From an uncultured Spirochaetaceae bacterium (lineage in GTDB: Bacteria; Spirochaetota; Spirochaetia; Treponematales; Treponemataceae): a stretch of DNA of 64,000 bases. The stretch lies in the NCBI GenBank assembly GCA_902802305.1, contig CADCLG010000001.1, forward strand, positions 248,001 to 312,000. Reading direction: 5' to 3'. Under the pieces are notes generated by a model. The model saw only the letters and a list, made by a program, of their open reading frames with translations, did not search any database and was not told where the DNA came from. Positions 1 to 8,299 of the stretch are shown in pieces. Positions within the stretch are counted from its first letter, which is position 1, and each line of letters starts with the position of its first letter. Both the position numbers and the translations under genes were made by a program.

Positions 1-306
1 GGTGTTTTTTATGAAAATTATGTCGCCTGCGAATTTGCAGCAAAAGAAATCCCGCTTTATTACTGGACAGGAAAACAAACTCACGAATTTGAATTCTTAG
101 TTTACTCCGATGGAAAAATCTTCCCGATTGATGTAAAAAAGAAAAGTGGTAATATGGCATCACTTGAAGAATTCCGTTCAATAAATGGAAATTGCCAGGC
201 TATTAAAATATCTTCAAACAATTTTGGCTATAATAAAGAATCTAATATACTTACCATTCCTCATTACGCAGTTTTTCTTTTAGCAGAAGATTTGAAAAAT
301 AAATAA
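1..306 (+). CDS. DUF4143-type ATPase, C-terminal fragment
   Basis: Only the last 101 codons are in the window, read in frame from base 1 to the TAA at 304-306. The visible part has the layout of the C-terminal DUF4143 domain that follows an AAA ATPase domain in this family: GVFYENYVACEF near the start, the YYWTG segment, an EFEFLV strand and then FPIDVKKKSG, which resembles the conserved PIEVK nuclease-like core. Such proteins are common and poorly understood in anaerobes, and some have been discussed as DNA-binding or toxin-related ATPases. The ATPase half lies upstream of the window, so the Walker motifs cannot be checked. The family call rests on the C-terminus alone. Confidence 0.7.
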   Translation, partial: GVFYENYVACEFAAKEIPLYYWTGKQTHEFEFLVYSDGKIFPIDVKKKSGNMASLEEFRSINGNCQAIKISSNNFGYNKESNILTIPHYAVFLLAEDLKNK

Positions 307-378
307 AAAAAAGTTCTTTTTTTTTCAAAATAAACCAATAATTCTCCAAAAATTCTCCCCAAAATTCTTTCAAATTAT

Positions 379-417
379 TCGGAGGATTTTTTTAAAATGA
401 AAAAAATCGTAGGAATT
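379..417 (+). repeat. Left copy of 39-bp inverted repeat at gene start
   Basis: This 39-nt segment covers the Shine-Dalgarno (GGAGG at 381-385), the start codon and the first seven codons of the first outer-membrane protein gene. The same 39 bases occur on the other strand at 2669-2707. Identity stops sharply on both sides: the preceding AT-rich leader and the following signal-peptide codons differ at many positions, including silent ones. Confidence 0.9.
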
Positions 418-1521
418 ATTGCGGCTGTAGCAATGGCTACAAGCGTATTTGCAGCTGATGTATCAGCCAAAGTAAATTTGTTAGGTTCTGTTTTCAACTG
501 GAAACAGGATGGTAATTTGCATGTATTAGGTATTGCAGAAGGTGGACAGGGATGGAATCCAAGTTTCGCTATGACAGTATCTGGTGATAAAGCTGGTGCG
601 TCTATGAAATTCAACGATCCAGAAGCAACTGGTGCAGTATCAAATGTAAACTACAACTTGTGGTTCAAACCAATTGATGCATTGAAGATTCAGGTTGGTC
701 AGTGGGATACAAACTTAAATCAGGAAAAAATTGACTGGTCTAATACAGCAACAGGAATTGATTCAAATGGTGTTGCACTTTGCTTGAACACAAATGGTTT
801 TGAATTAGATGCATTCTTTGTAACAGGATGGTCTGGTGGAAACTTTGGATGGAACAGAAACAACAATATAAAAGGCTGGATTAATAAAGGTTCTGCTGAA
901 GGTGCAAAGGCTGAAATTAGCGAAACATATATCAAAGCTGCTTATGGTGCAGACTTTGGTACAATCAGTGCTTATGCAGACTTGAAAGCAAATGGTGGTT
1001 ATTCAGATTGGTCAACAGGTAGTGAAGTAAAAATTGATGTTCCAGGAATGGACTTCGGTTTTGGATATGCTAACACATTCGGTTCTGTAAACACATTCTT
1101 CAACGGTATCGTTGGTTTTGGTAACAAAGGAACAGATGAAAATCAGTTTGGTATCTTCCGTGGTGAAGCTTATGTTGCTACAAACATCGATGCATTCGGA
1201 ATTTCTGCTTTCATCGTAGGTGGATATGCTAACAAAGATGTAGCTACAAACATTGCACAGGATAAACTTGCAAACGTTCATCCTGGATATGACGGAGCAT
1301 TCCTTGGATTCATTGCAAAATTCACTTATGGTATCAACGGATATACACCATATCTCTATCTTAAAGAAGATAACTTCATGAAAGGTGGAGATTTCGCTAT
1401 GGAAATCAAACCAGGTGTAACATTCAATGTTGGAACATGTGCATTGGATATCGCTTTGGACATCAAACTTGATTCAAAGACAGAAATCGATGTACCTGTT
1501 GTAATGACAGTTGCTTGGTAA
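397..1521 (+). CDS. Outer-membrane (porin-like) protein, paralogue A
   Basis: A 374-residue secreted protein. Residues 1-19 form a signal peptide (MKKIVGIIAAVAMATSVFA) with an AxA-type cleavage site before ADV. The mature part has alternating polar and aromatic strand patterns rich in Gly, Asn, Phe and Tyr, no hydrophobic helix, and a C-terminus ending VVMTVAW with a final aromatic residue, as in outer-membrane beta-barrels. It is paralogous to the gene at 1601-2689 on the opposite strand: both share the signal peptide, a SFAMTVS/NFTMSVS segment, a NLWFKP segment and the C-terminal layout. A strong GGAGG lies 12 nt before the ATG. It is probably a porin or major surface antigen of a treponeme; the substrate is unknown. 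It converges with its paralogue across a shared terminator. Confidence 0.75.
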   Translation: MKKIVGIIAAVAMATSVFAADVSAKVNLLGSVFNWKQDGNLHVLGIAEGGQGWNPSFAMTVSGDKAGASMKFNDPEATGAVSNVNYNLWFKPIDALKIQVGQWDTNLNQEKIDWSNTATGIDSNGVALCLNTNGFELDAFFVTGWSGGNFGWNRNNNIKGWINKGSAEGAKAEISETYIKAAYGADFGTISAYADLKANGGYSDWSTGSEVKIDVPGMDFGFGYANTFGSVNTFFNGIVGFGNKGTDENQFGIFRGEAYVATNIDAFGISAFIVGGYANKDVATNIAQDKLANVHPGYDGAFLGFIAKFTYGINGYTPYLYLKEDNFMKGGDFAMEIKPGVTFNVGTCALDIALDIKLDSKTEIDVPVVMTVAW

Positions 1522-1545
1522 TTCTAATTTAATTTAGACTAGCAT

Positions 1546-1584
1546 AAAAAAGGCTGCCCTACACCCGTAAGGCAGCCTTTTTTT
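1546..1584. terminator. Bidirectional intrinsic terminator between paralogous porin genes
   Basis: AAAAAAGGCTGCC (1546-1558) pairs with GGCAGCCTTTTTT (1571-1583) around a 12-nt loop. The A and T tracts on either side make it work for both convergent genes. Confidence 0.93.
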
Positions 1585-1600
1585 ATGTGTTTAGACTATA

Positions 1601-2689
1601 TTAAAGAGCAATTGTCCACTGCATTGGAACATCCCAAGTAGTTTTTCCACCTTCACTGAAGTCCAATCCTAAGTTAAATCCTATATCATAAGATACAGCA
1701 CCAAATGAACCACCGATAGCTGGTTTAATTGTTACTTTCTTGTCCATTACACCATATCCATCAATTTGAAGGTATGGAGTAATTGAATTTACAGCATACT
1801 GTACTTTCAACTCAAAGCCATCTTTGAATTTCTTTTCAGCATCTGGAGCAAATCCAACACAGTTAATGATATAAAGTGTAAGTGCGTCTTGATGGAATTC
1901 GAAGTACATCTGTGAATCCAATTCGTTGAATTTAAGATTACCTTCAGCATCTCTCTGCATAACACCAGCTACATCAATGAAATAACCTGTCTGTCCCCAT
2001 GGCTGATTGCTGTAACCAGCTGCAAAAGCGAGATCAGTTCGTTTCCAAGCATTATTGATTGAGAATCCGTGAGGACATACTTTTACACCTTTTCCAATAG
2101 CAGCTTTGATATTTCCTGCTTCACCGAGGTCATATGCAAAGATAGCTTCAAAGTTTCCAATCTTATCAAATCCTTTTTCTTTTGTAGAATCAAACCAGAA
2201 TGTTCCAAATTCATATTTCCATGGATCTGCAGACCAAACATTACCGTTATTCTGACCAAATGCCAAAGTAGCTGATATAGCACCTGTTGAATAATCAAAA
2301 GCAACACCATAATCTGGTAAATCAAAAAGCGAAGCCCACCATCCAAAATGAGGATTGTTTAATTTATACTCATAATTTCCAAGAGTTACCTTAAGACCAT
2401 CAAGAGGCTTAAACCACAAATTCCATTCAACAAATGATGAATCTTTTACATCATGATCATCAGTTCCTGCATAATGCATTAACTGAGCACCTGCTGTATC
2501 ACTAGATACACTCATAGTGAAGTTTGGCTGATCTGCTGTTGGATCTAATTTTTTAAGTTTCAAGAAACCAACACCATCACCATTCTGTCCAATAATTGAA
2601 CCATCAAGCTGAATGTGTGCAGCAATGTCTGCAGCAAATAAACTAGTTGCCATAGCAGCAACTGCTAAAATTCCTACGATTTTTTTCAT
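1601..2689 (-). CDS. Outer-membrane (porin-like) protein, paralogue B
   Basis: A 362-residue paralogue of the protein at 397-1521. The signal peptide (MKKIVGILAVAAMATSLFA, residues 1-19) is followed by ADIAAH. The mature chain has short amphipathic strands, many Gly/Asn/Trp/Tyr residues and no membrane helix, which fits a beta-barrel. The end of the chain (VPMQWTIAL) matches the VPVVMTVAW end of the paralogue. The start region, including GGAGG 12 nt before the ATG, is identical over 39 nt to that of the paralogue, although the bodies have diverged strongly. The two genes face each other and share one terminator. The next gene to the right is a serine recombinase, which raises the possibility of DNA inversion between the two starts. 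Confidence 0.75.
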   Translation of the reverse strand: MKKIVGILAVAAMATSLFAADIAAHIQLDGSIIGQNGDGVGFLKLKKLDPTADQPNFTMSVSSDTAGAQLMHYAGTDDHDVKDSSFVEWNLWFKPLDGLKVTLGNYEYKLNNPHFGWWASLFDLPDYGVAFDYSTGAISATLAFGQNNGNVWSADPWKYEFGTFWFDSTKEKGFDKIGNFEAIFAYDLGEAGNIKAAIGKGVKVCPHGFSINNAWKRTDLAFAAGYSNQPWGQTGYFIDVAGVMQRDAEGNLKFNELDSQMYFEFHQDALTLYIINCVGFAPDAEKKFKDGFELKVQYAVNSITPYLQIDGYGVMDKKVTIKPAIGGSFGAVSYDIGFNLGLDFSEGGKTTWDVPMQWTIAL

Positions 2690-2707
2690 TTTAAAAAAAT
2701 CCTCCGA
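2669..2707 (-). repeat. Right copy of 39-bp inverted repeat at gene start
   Basis: This is the inverted partner of 379-417, with the same ribosome-binding site, start codon and first seven codons. The two copies flank a 2.25-kb segment holding both porin-like genes. An invertase-type recombinase gene begins about 250 bp beyond this copy. Confidence 0.9.
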
Positions 2708-2819
2708 TTATTTTAAAAGAAATATTTTTGAAATTGAGGGGGAAATTTTATGGTTTGGAAGTAGATTTTAAAAATTTTTTAGATTTTTTTACTTTTTTTC
2801 AAAATAATTGTCTCTTTTG

Positions 2820-2905
2820 CTGGTGATGGCGTGCAGCCTGAGCGTGGAGTGGTGGACTTTAGTCCAGTGCGCAGCACCGCGCGTGAGCAAGCCACGGAAG
2901 GCGAA
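2820..2905. other. GC-rich structured element upstream of recombinase
   Basis: This patch is strikingly GC-rich in an AT-rich intergenic region. It can fold back on itself: GCCT (2836-2839) with AGGC (2899-2902) and CGTGG (2843-2847) with CCACG (2892-2896) form an outer stem. Inside it lies a perfect TGGACT-TT-AGTCCA hairpin (2853-2866) and a short GCGC/GCGC hairpin. It lies between porin paralogue B and the recombinase start. It could be a recombination site, a dispersed palindromic repeat or a structured leader RNA; nothing in the window decides between these. Confidence 0.5.
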
Positions 2906-2954
2906 TTGGGAGAGGGACTGGCTTATGTTTACTAAGAAATTCAGGAGGAAAATA

Positions 2955-3560
2955 ATGAATTACGGGTATATTAGAGTTAGTACGGACAAACAGACTGTTG
3001 AGAATCAGAGGTTTGAGATTGAGAATTATTGTTCTAAAAATGGCTTGATGATTTCGGAATGGATTGAAGAGACTGTAAGCGGTACGGTTTCCCCAAAAAA
3101 GAGGAATCTGGGAAAGCTTTTGTCTAAGGTAAAGAAGGGGGATTTGATTGTTTGCTCAGAATTATCAAGGTTAGGTAGGAGTATGTTTATGATTATGTCG
3201 ATTTTGAACAGGCTGATGGAAACGGAGGTTTCTGTTTTTACTGTAAAGGAGGGTTATAGGCTTGGGCAGGATTTGCAGAGTAAGGTTCTGGCTTTTGCCT
3301 TTAGTATTTCGGCTGAGATTGAGAGGACTTTGCTTTCTCAGAGGACGAGTGAGGCTTTAAAAAGAAAAAAGGAGGAAGGTGTGGTTTTGGGCAGACCAAA
3401 GGGATGTAAGGCAAAGAGTTATAAGCTTTCTGGCTGTGAGGATGAAATTATAAATATGATTGAAGCTGGCTACAGAATTGTTGATATTTGCGAATATTTC
3501 GGGTGCAGCACGGCAACCTTGTACAGTTTTATGCGGCGAACCCGAATTTATATTCCTTAA
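2955..3560 (+). CDS. Serine recombinase (DNA invertase/resolvase family)
   Basis: A 201-residue site-specific recombinase. The reading frame stays open upstream, but the ATG at 2955 is preferred because GGAGG lies 7 nt before it and the family N-terminus (MNYGYIRVST) starts there. Ser9 in the YIRVST motif is the expected nucleophile. SELSRLGRS carries the conserved arginines, and a long E-helix region (about residues 95-130) leads to a GRPKG hinge and a C-terminal helix-turn-helix (about residues 160-195). Length and layout match small invertases and resolvases such as Hin, Gin and the Bacteroides Mpi family rather than large serine integrases. Nearby candidate targets are the 39-bp inverted repeats at 379-417 and 2669-2707 and the GC-rich palindromic element at 2820-2905. 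Confidence 0.92.
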   Translation: MNYGYIRVSTDKQTVENQRFEIENYCSKNGLMISEWIEETVSGTVSPKKRNLGKLLSKVKKGDLIVCSELSRLGRSMFMIMSILNRLMETEVSVFTVKEGYRLGQDLQSKVLAFAFSISAEIERTLLSQRTSEALKRKKEEGVVLGRPKGCKAKSYKLSGCEDEIINMIEAGYRIVDICEYFGCSTATLYSFMRRTRIYIP

Positions 3561-3568
3561 CATTTTGT

Positions 3569-3612
3569 CCAATTATTGTGCAACTATTGTGTATTTGTTT
3601 GCAACTATTGTG
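3569..3612. repeat. Three short direct repeats after recombinase
   Basis: The 12-mer GCAACTATTGTG occurs at 3580-3591 and 3601-3612, and a near copy, CCAATTATTGTG, lies at 3569-3580. The cluster fills the gap between the recombinase stop and the end of the convergent gene, running slightly into that gene's 3' end. Its role is unknown; recombinase binding is possible. Confidence 0.6.
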
Positions 3613-5620
3613 CGTGTTTCTGGTAATTTGCTTTTACAGCTTCAACAAACAAGGCATTTTGGTCTGAACGGGTTGGTACAGAAAAAATCGGTTTTCCATC
3701 GCTTGGAGAGATTCTGAAAAGCGACATTGGATCTGTACTATAGGCAGGGCTTCCGGGATTGTTTATCCACCAGTCTAGAACTGATATAAAGCAAAGCGTG
3801 TATTTTAGAAGGTTCGCATTATTGGCATTTGTGTTGCTTGTTTTGTTCTGTGCGCCTAATAAAACATCAAGTCTCTTTGACACTTCATTAGGTATGTCAA
3901 AATTATAATGTTCCCATGGATTTGCGATTCTGGAAACATCACCACGTGCTTTTTCCTGTTGATTACATTCGTTTACGCAGTCGGTAATAAACTTTCTGGC
4001 AAAGTCTGTTCTGTGGAAAAGAGGGCGGTATTTACTTTCGTCGGTCGGGCGTTCAAGAACGAGCTGATCAAACTTAAAGTTAGGCATAAAGTGATAAGTT
4101 GTCTGCCACAAAAGAGAGGTTATCTGTTTTTTTCCTATTCTTGAACGGTCATAATCTGATTGTGAATAAATGTTATTTGTAAGTTCCTTTAATGGTTCAA
4201 AATAAAGGCGTTCGATTGTGTCTTCCCGATATGCAGACCATTCATCCATAACTCTTGTGATTGTATCAACCGCATCCTTTGAATTATCAGGCAGATTGAA
4301 ATTTATGTTTCTGCAGCCCTGGAAACAATCTTCTATTATTCTGTGAAGAATTGTAATTACTTGAATAGGATTTTCCGGTGAAACAAGATTGAAGCCATCA
4401 TCAAACTTATAGAGCGGCTGGAAGTACGGGTACAAATCCGGGTGTTCATCCAGAGCATCAAAGCCTGCCTTAGGGAAGAGCTGATTGAGAAGTTTTAGTC
4501 CTGTGATTACGGTTGCATCTTTTACACCTTTTTTAGGAGGTTCATTCTTTGGTTTTACTTCTTCTTTCTTTTCTACCGGCTTGTCTTTTTCTGGCAAAAG
4601 CAAATCAAACTTATGAAGATTTGTGAACTTTAAGATTTCGGCAACTTTTACTGAGAAAAAGTCAGGATAGCCTTCAAAGGAATCTGAACACATTCTCATC
4701 AAGAGAGGATATAACTTTTTGATTATTTCTGTATCTATAAAAAGCCATTCTGTGATTGCCTGCTTAGCCATTGATGAAAGCTTGTCTTTTGGTGAATCAG
4801 GATATGCGGCTTCATCGGCATAAATCTCTTTAATCAGTTTTGGGATTTTATTATTTCCATAGTAATAGATTGTGATAAGAGGAGTATAAATGTATCTTAC
4901 AAGGAAAATTAAATCGCTGGTAAGAACTTGAGTTTTTATTGACTGTATGGTCATCAATTCATACTTAACAGGCTGGAGACTCCAGTTTGCAATCATCCGT
5001 AAAAACTTAAACTTTGATTCTGAACCGTTTACGATTTTTGCCTTGTAGGTAGAAGGGGCTATCTGAATCATTGTTTTTATTACGGTGATAAAGCTTTCCA
5101 TGTGTTCAATTGCTTTTGGAACTCTGTATTGATAAAACTCTGGAAGGATACGTTCGGTTCCGTTTTTCTGTAAAGAACGGATAAAATTAAACATTCCATA
5201 ATTTGGTTTTATTTTATATTCAGCAGACATCATAAGTCTGTCTATGGCGTTATTAACTTTTTTAGGTATTTCCGGCAGGATTTCGTGACTATGTTTTTTA
5301 GGCGTAAAAGATATTGCCCCTGACGCTCCAGCTCCTGATGAAGAAGCCCCTCCTGAGCCACCAAAAACACCAGCACCAGTTCCCCCAGATGTCCCACCTG
5401 AGCCTCCAGCAGAAGGAGAATTGCGAATGATTTTACCGCTGCGGTTTACTCCGGAACTTCTTGAAGAATCATCCATTGAACTGCGCTCATACATAATTTC
5501 ACCACCAAGTTTTTTTGTCATTTCTGCTGCTTCAAGTTCGTCAATGTCACCGATATTTCTTCTGGTCTTGTCTAATGTTCCAGGTGCCCAGTCAGCAGTT
5601 TTATTATGTTCATCACTCAT
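3605..5620 (-). CDS. Large unknown protein with Gly/Ser-rich linker
   Basis: A 671-residue protein that I do not recognise. The ATG at 5620 (MSDEHNKTADW) is preferred over the ATG five codons upstream, because that upstream ATG overlaps the GGAGG that serves the internal start. Residues about 1-60 are charged. Residues about 65-105 are a low-complexity Gly/Ser/Ala linker, and the remainder looks alpha-helical and soluble. There is a Lys/Glu/Pro-rich insert (KDKPVEKKEEVKPKNEPPKK) near residue 360. No signal peptide, membrane segment or catalytic motif is evident, so it is probably cytoplasmic. It resembles the large lineage-restricted hypothetical proteins of treponemes. It lies 51 bp from the DUF2804 gene on the same strand and may be cotranscribed with it. 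Confidence 0.8.
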   Translation of the reverse strand: MSDEHNKTADWAPGTLDKTRRNIGDIDELEAAEMTKKLGGEIMYERSSMDDSSRSSGVNRSGKIIRNSPSAGGSGGTSGGTGAGVFGGSGGASSSGAGASGAISFTPKKHSHEILPEIPKKVNNAIDRLMMSAEYKIKPNYGMFNFIRSLQKNGTERILPEFYQYRVPKAIEHMESFITVIKTMIQIAPSTYKAKIVNGSESKFKFLRMIANWSLQPVKYELMTIQSIKTQVLTSDLIFLVRYIYTPLITIYYYGNNKIPKLIKEIYADEAAYPDSPKDKLSSMAKQAITEWLFIDTEIIKKLYPLLMRMCSDSFEGYPDFFSVKVAEILKFTNLHKFDLLLPEKDKPVEKKEEVKPKNEPPKKGVKDATVITGLKLLNQLFPKAGFDALDEHPDLYPYFQPLYKFDDGFNLVSPENPIQVITILHRIIEDCFQGCRNINFNLPDNSKDAVDTITRVMDEWSAYREDTIERLYFEPLKELTNNIYSQSDYDRSRIGKKQITSLLWQTTYHFMPNFKFDQLVLERPTDESKYRPLFHRTDFARKFITDCVNECNQQEKARGDVSRIANPWEHYNFDIPNEVSKRLDVLLGAQNKTSNTNANNANLLKYTLCFISVLDWWINNPGSPAYSTDPMSLFRISPSDGKPIFSVPTRSDQNALFVEAVKANYQKHAQ

Positions 5621-5671
5621 AAAAAAATCCTCCATAATAGAAATGTTATCGGTATAAAAATATTATCGGTA

Positions 5672-6730
5672 TTATATTAATGTTCTTAAAAAACTTCTGC
5701 TTATAACGCCGGGAAAATTTTTGAGATTATATTTCTGCTCTTTTGAATCCATTATTACGCCATCAAAAGTTCCGTATAGGCTTGTATAGGAGCGTCTGAA
5801 GAAAATTATGTTAATGAGCCTTGAGCATAAGGACCGTGGAGTAAAGGTTAAATCAACCATGCTTTCAGTGTCTTGAATAACCCATTTTTTTGATATACCA
5901 AAAGGATGAGTTATTACAACAGAAGGTAAGGCTGTAGGTTCTCCGTCTACAATAAGAACATTGTCATTATATTTATCAGAATCTGCCGCATCTAGATTTG
6001 AATAACCCAGTTGAAAAATAATGTCCTGACTATTTATGGTTCCAAGTCCCCAGGCTTTTGAATAGATAGAATGCATCTTAAAATAAGTGCGGTTCATTAC
6101 AAGAGCACCAAGTCCTGTACTTTTTTGATAAGGCTCTTTATTGAAGGAAATGTGTCCATTAATGTTCATTGGAGCAAACCAGGTTGCAGAGCAGCGTGAA
6201 GAGGCTGGTGAAGGACTTACAAACAAACAGTCCGTATGCATTTTTCCCCCAATTGGTGAAAAGAAAAATCCTTCTGCATTTGGTCTGGCTGAATCTCCCT
6301 TTACCCTAAAAGAAAAGGCAAAGTGCTGGTGTTTTCTTCCCCAAAAAAGCTTAAAATAACGTCTTTTTTGATAGCTTGCACAAATCCCCTTATCTGAGTT
6401 AAGGGGAATATAATGTCTGCGGGTCGGAACTACAGTATGATAAACATGTTTTTTATTTGTTTCCTTATTCCAGAAAACCAGTTCAGCAAGTCCAAATATT
6501 CTGAAATCAAAAAACTCTGACATTCCGATGTAATCATCTATTGAGAAAATAAAATTAAGGCGGCTTTTTATACGTAATTTAGAAATAATGACAGGAAGAG
6601 GAATCCCCGCGTAAGGAGCCTTCATTCCTTTAATACCCAGTTTTTGAGGTAAATCTAAATATGTGCCAAAGCTTGCTTTTCCGTTCTGAATGATAGCTTC
6701 AGGCGGCCTGTTAAATTGTCGAAAGTACAC
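5672..6730 (-). CDS. DUF2804 family protein
   Basis: A 352-residue protein with the hallmarks of DUF2804. Near residues 75-95 there is a FSIDDYIGMSEFFDF strand pair. A central segment from NRTYFKMHSIYSKAWGLG continues into a region ending NVLIVDGE, and near the end VDLTFTP is followed by a LYGTFDG segment, which matches the family's LTFTP and FGRFSG motifs. The fold is expected to be a lipocalin-like beta structure, and the function of the family is not established. The start is a GTG at 6730 with GAGG a few bases upstream; no ATG lies nearby in frame. The gene is followed on the same strand by the large unknown protein. Confidence 0.75.
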   Translation of the reverse strand: MYFRQFNRPPEAIIQNGKASFGTYLDLPQKLGIKGMKAPYAGIPLPVIISKLRIKSRLNFIFSIDDYIGMSEFFDFRIFGLAELVFWNKETNKKHVYHTVVPTRRHYIPLNSDKGICASYQKRRYFKLFWGRKHQHFAFSFRVKGDSARPNAEGFFFSPIGGKMHTDCLFVSPSPASSRCSATWFAPMNINGHISFNKEPYQKSTGLGALVMNRTYFKMHSIYSKAWGLGTINSQDIIFQLGYSNLDAADSDKYNDNVLIVDGEPTALPSVVITHPFGISKKWVIQDTESMVDLTFTPRSLCSRLINIIFFRRSYTSLYGTFDGVIMDSKEQKYNLKNFPGVISRSFLRTLI

Positions 6731-6789
6731 TCCAACCTCTTATTTTTTATTATAAAATACTTTTTAATAAGTAGCAACTTTGAATAATG

Positions 6790-6798
6790 TGCTATAAT
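6790..6798 (+). promoter_or_regulatory. Extended -10 promoter of beta-CASP RNase gene
   Basis: TGCTATAAT (6790-6798) is a perfect extended -10 box. No good -35 box is seen at the right distance. Transcription would start near 6805, just before AGGAGG at 6807-6812. Confidence 0.6.
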
Positions 6799-6825
6799 GG
6801 ATATTCAGGAGGCATTAAGGTAATT

Positions 6826-8259
6826 ATGGAAATAAAAACATTTTCCTTAGGAGCAGCTGGAGAAGTTACCGGTTCAAAGCATTTTCTGGAAATTGACGGG
6901 CGGCTTTATATGATTGATTGTGGTGCGTTTCAAGGAAAAAGGCGTGAATCCGATGAAAAAAATCGCAACTTTTTTGTAGATCCTGATAAACTGGAATCTG
7001 TTATATTGACTCACGGGCATTTTGATCATTGTGGTTTGTTGCCTCTTCTTGTAAAGCATGGTTATAGAGGAAATATTTACGCAACTCCTGCTACTCGTGA
7101 TATTGCAAATCTGGTAATGATGGATAGCGCTCGTATTCAGGCACGTGATGCGGAGTTTCTTGCAAAACAGGCTTCTAAAAAAGGGGAAAAGTTTTATTGG
7201 AAACCGCTTTTTGATGAAATTGATTGTGTGGATGCGGCAAATCAAATAGTTACTCTTTCATATAACAGAAAAATGTATATTGGCCCAAATGTTCAGCTGG
7301 AGTTTTATGATGCCGGTCATATTTTAGGTTCTGCCTTTGCAAATGTTACGGTAAATCCTAATCCTTCAAACCCAGATAAGGAATTGCGCATTTTATTTAC
7401 CGGAGATATAGGACGAAAATGCAAGCCGATAATTCGTGACCCGGCTGTAAATATACCTGCTCCTGATTATATTTATCTTGAATCGACTTACGGTAACAAG
7501 CGGCATGAAGATCATTCATTTGCCATGAAAGAACTAGAAAGAATTGTCCGTGAAACTTGTCAAAAGAAAGGAAAAATAATAATTCCTTCCTTTGCAATTG
7601 AACGTGCGCAGGAGCTTGTTTTTTATCTTCATCTGCTAACCGACAAGAAAAAGATTCCTGTTCTTCCTATTTATGTTGATTCTCCTATGGCGACAAATGT
7701 AACTTCAATTTTCCGCGTTCATCCTGAATGTTATGATAAATCTGTTAATGATGCTTTCCTTAAACATCACAAAAATCCTTTTGGATTCAGTTCTCTTTCC
7801 TATACGACAAGTGTTGAAGAATCTAAAGCATTAAACACTAAAGAAGGACCTATGATTATTATTTCTGCCGATGGAATGTGCGAAGCAGGAAGAGTTTTGT
7901 ATCATCTGGCAAATGAGATTTCTAATCCTGACAACACAATATTAATAGTAGGTTATATGGCAGAAAATACTCTGGGCAGAAGAATAAAGGATGGTCAAAA
8001 GGAAGTAAAAATCCTTGGAGATATGTATAAGGTTGAGGCAAAGATAGAACAGATAAACGCCTTTAGTGCTCATGCTGATTACACCGAAATGATTGAATGG
8101 CTGCAGGCAATTGATACTTCCCGCCTCAAAAAAATATTCCTGGTTCACGGCGAAAAAGATCAGCAGGAAGGTTTCAAGCAGCACTTAGCCGAGGCTGGTT
8201 TCTCTAACGTAGAAATCGTCGAAGAAGAAAAAGAATACAAGTTGGCAATTAACAATTGA
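6826..8259 (+). CDS. Metallo-beta-lactamase/beta-CASP RNA-processing exonuclease
   Basis: A 477-residue member of the RNA-specificity branch of the metallo-beta-lactamase fold (YSH1/CPSF-73-like). The HxHxDH zinc motif is complete at His63, His65, Asp67 and His68 (THGHFDHCG). Further family motifs are DAGHILGSA, LFTGDIGR, the beta-CASP segment with PSFAIERAQE, VDSPMA and ISADGMCEAGR, and the C-terminal SAHAD and LVHGE motifs. It is expected to act in the cytoplasm as a 5'-end or endonucleolytic RNase. I chose the ATG at 6826 because the conserved N-terminus (MEIKTFSLGAAGEVTGS) begins there. AGGAGG lies 13 nt upstream with a secondary AAGG closer in. Confidence 0.93.
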   Translation: MEIKTFSLGAAGEVTGSKHFLEIDGRLYMIDCGAFQGKRRESDEKNRNFFVDPDKLESVILTHGHFDHCGLLPLLVKHGYRGNIYATPATRDIANLVMMDSARIQARDAEFLAKQASKKGEKFYWKPLFDEIDCVDAANQIVTLSYNRKMYIGPNVQLEFYDAGHILGSAFANVTVNPNPSNPDKELRILFTGDIGRKCKPIIRDPAVNIPAPDYIYLESTYGNKRHEDHSFAMKELERIVRETCQKKGKIIIPSFAIERAQELVFYLHLLTDKKKIPVLPIYVDSPMATNVTSIFRVHPECYDKSVNDAFLKHHKNPFGFSSLSYTTSVEESKALNTKEGPMIIISADGMCEAGRVLYHLANEISNPDNTILIVGYMAENTLGRRIKDGQKEVKILGDMYKVEAKIEQINAFSAHADYTEMIEWLQAIDTSRLKKIFLVHGEKDQQEGFKQHLAEAGFSNVEIVEEEKEYKLAINN

Positions 8260-8265
8260 TTTTGC

Positions 8266-8294
8266 TTGACATTTTAATAAATTGTAACTATTAT
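8266..8294 (+). promoter_or_regulatory. Promoter upstream of pflB
   Basis: A perfect TTGACA (8266-8271) is followed after 17 nt by TATTAT (8289-8294). The predicted start near 8301 leaves a leader of about 150 nt before pflB. Of the sigma-70-type promoters seen in the window it has the best -35 box. Confidence 0.75.
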
Positions 8295-8299
8295 AATAT

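Noticed and set aside
2808..2954. N-terminal extension of the recombinase frame through the GC-rich element
   Set aside because: The family N-terminus begins at 2955 after GGAGG, and the extension has no homology to recombinases.
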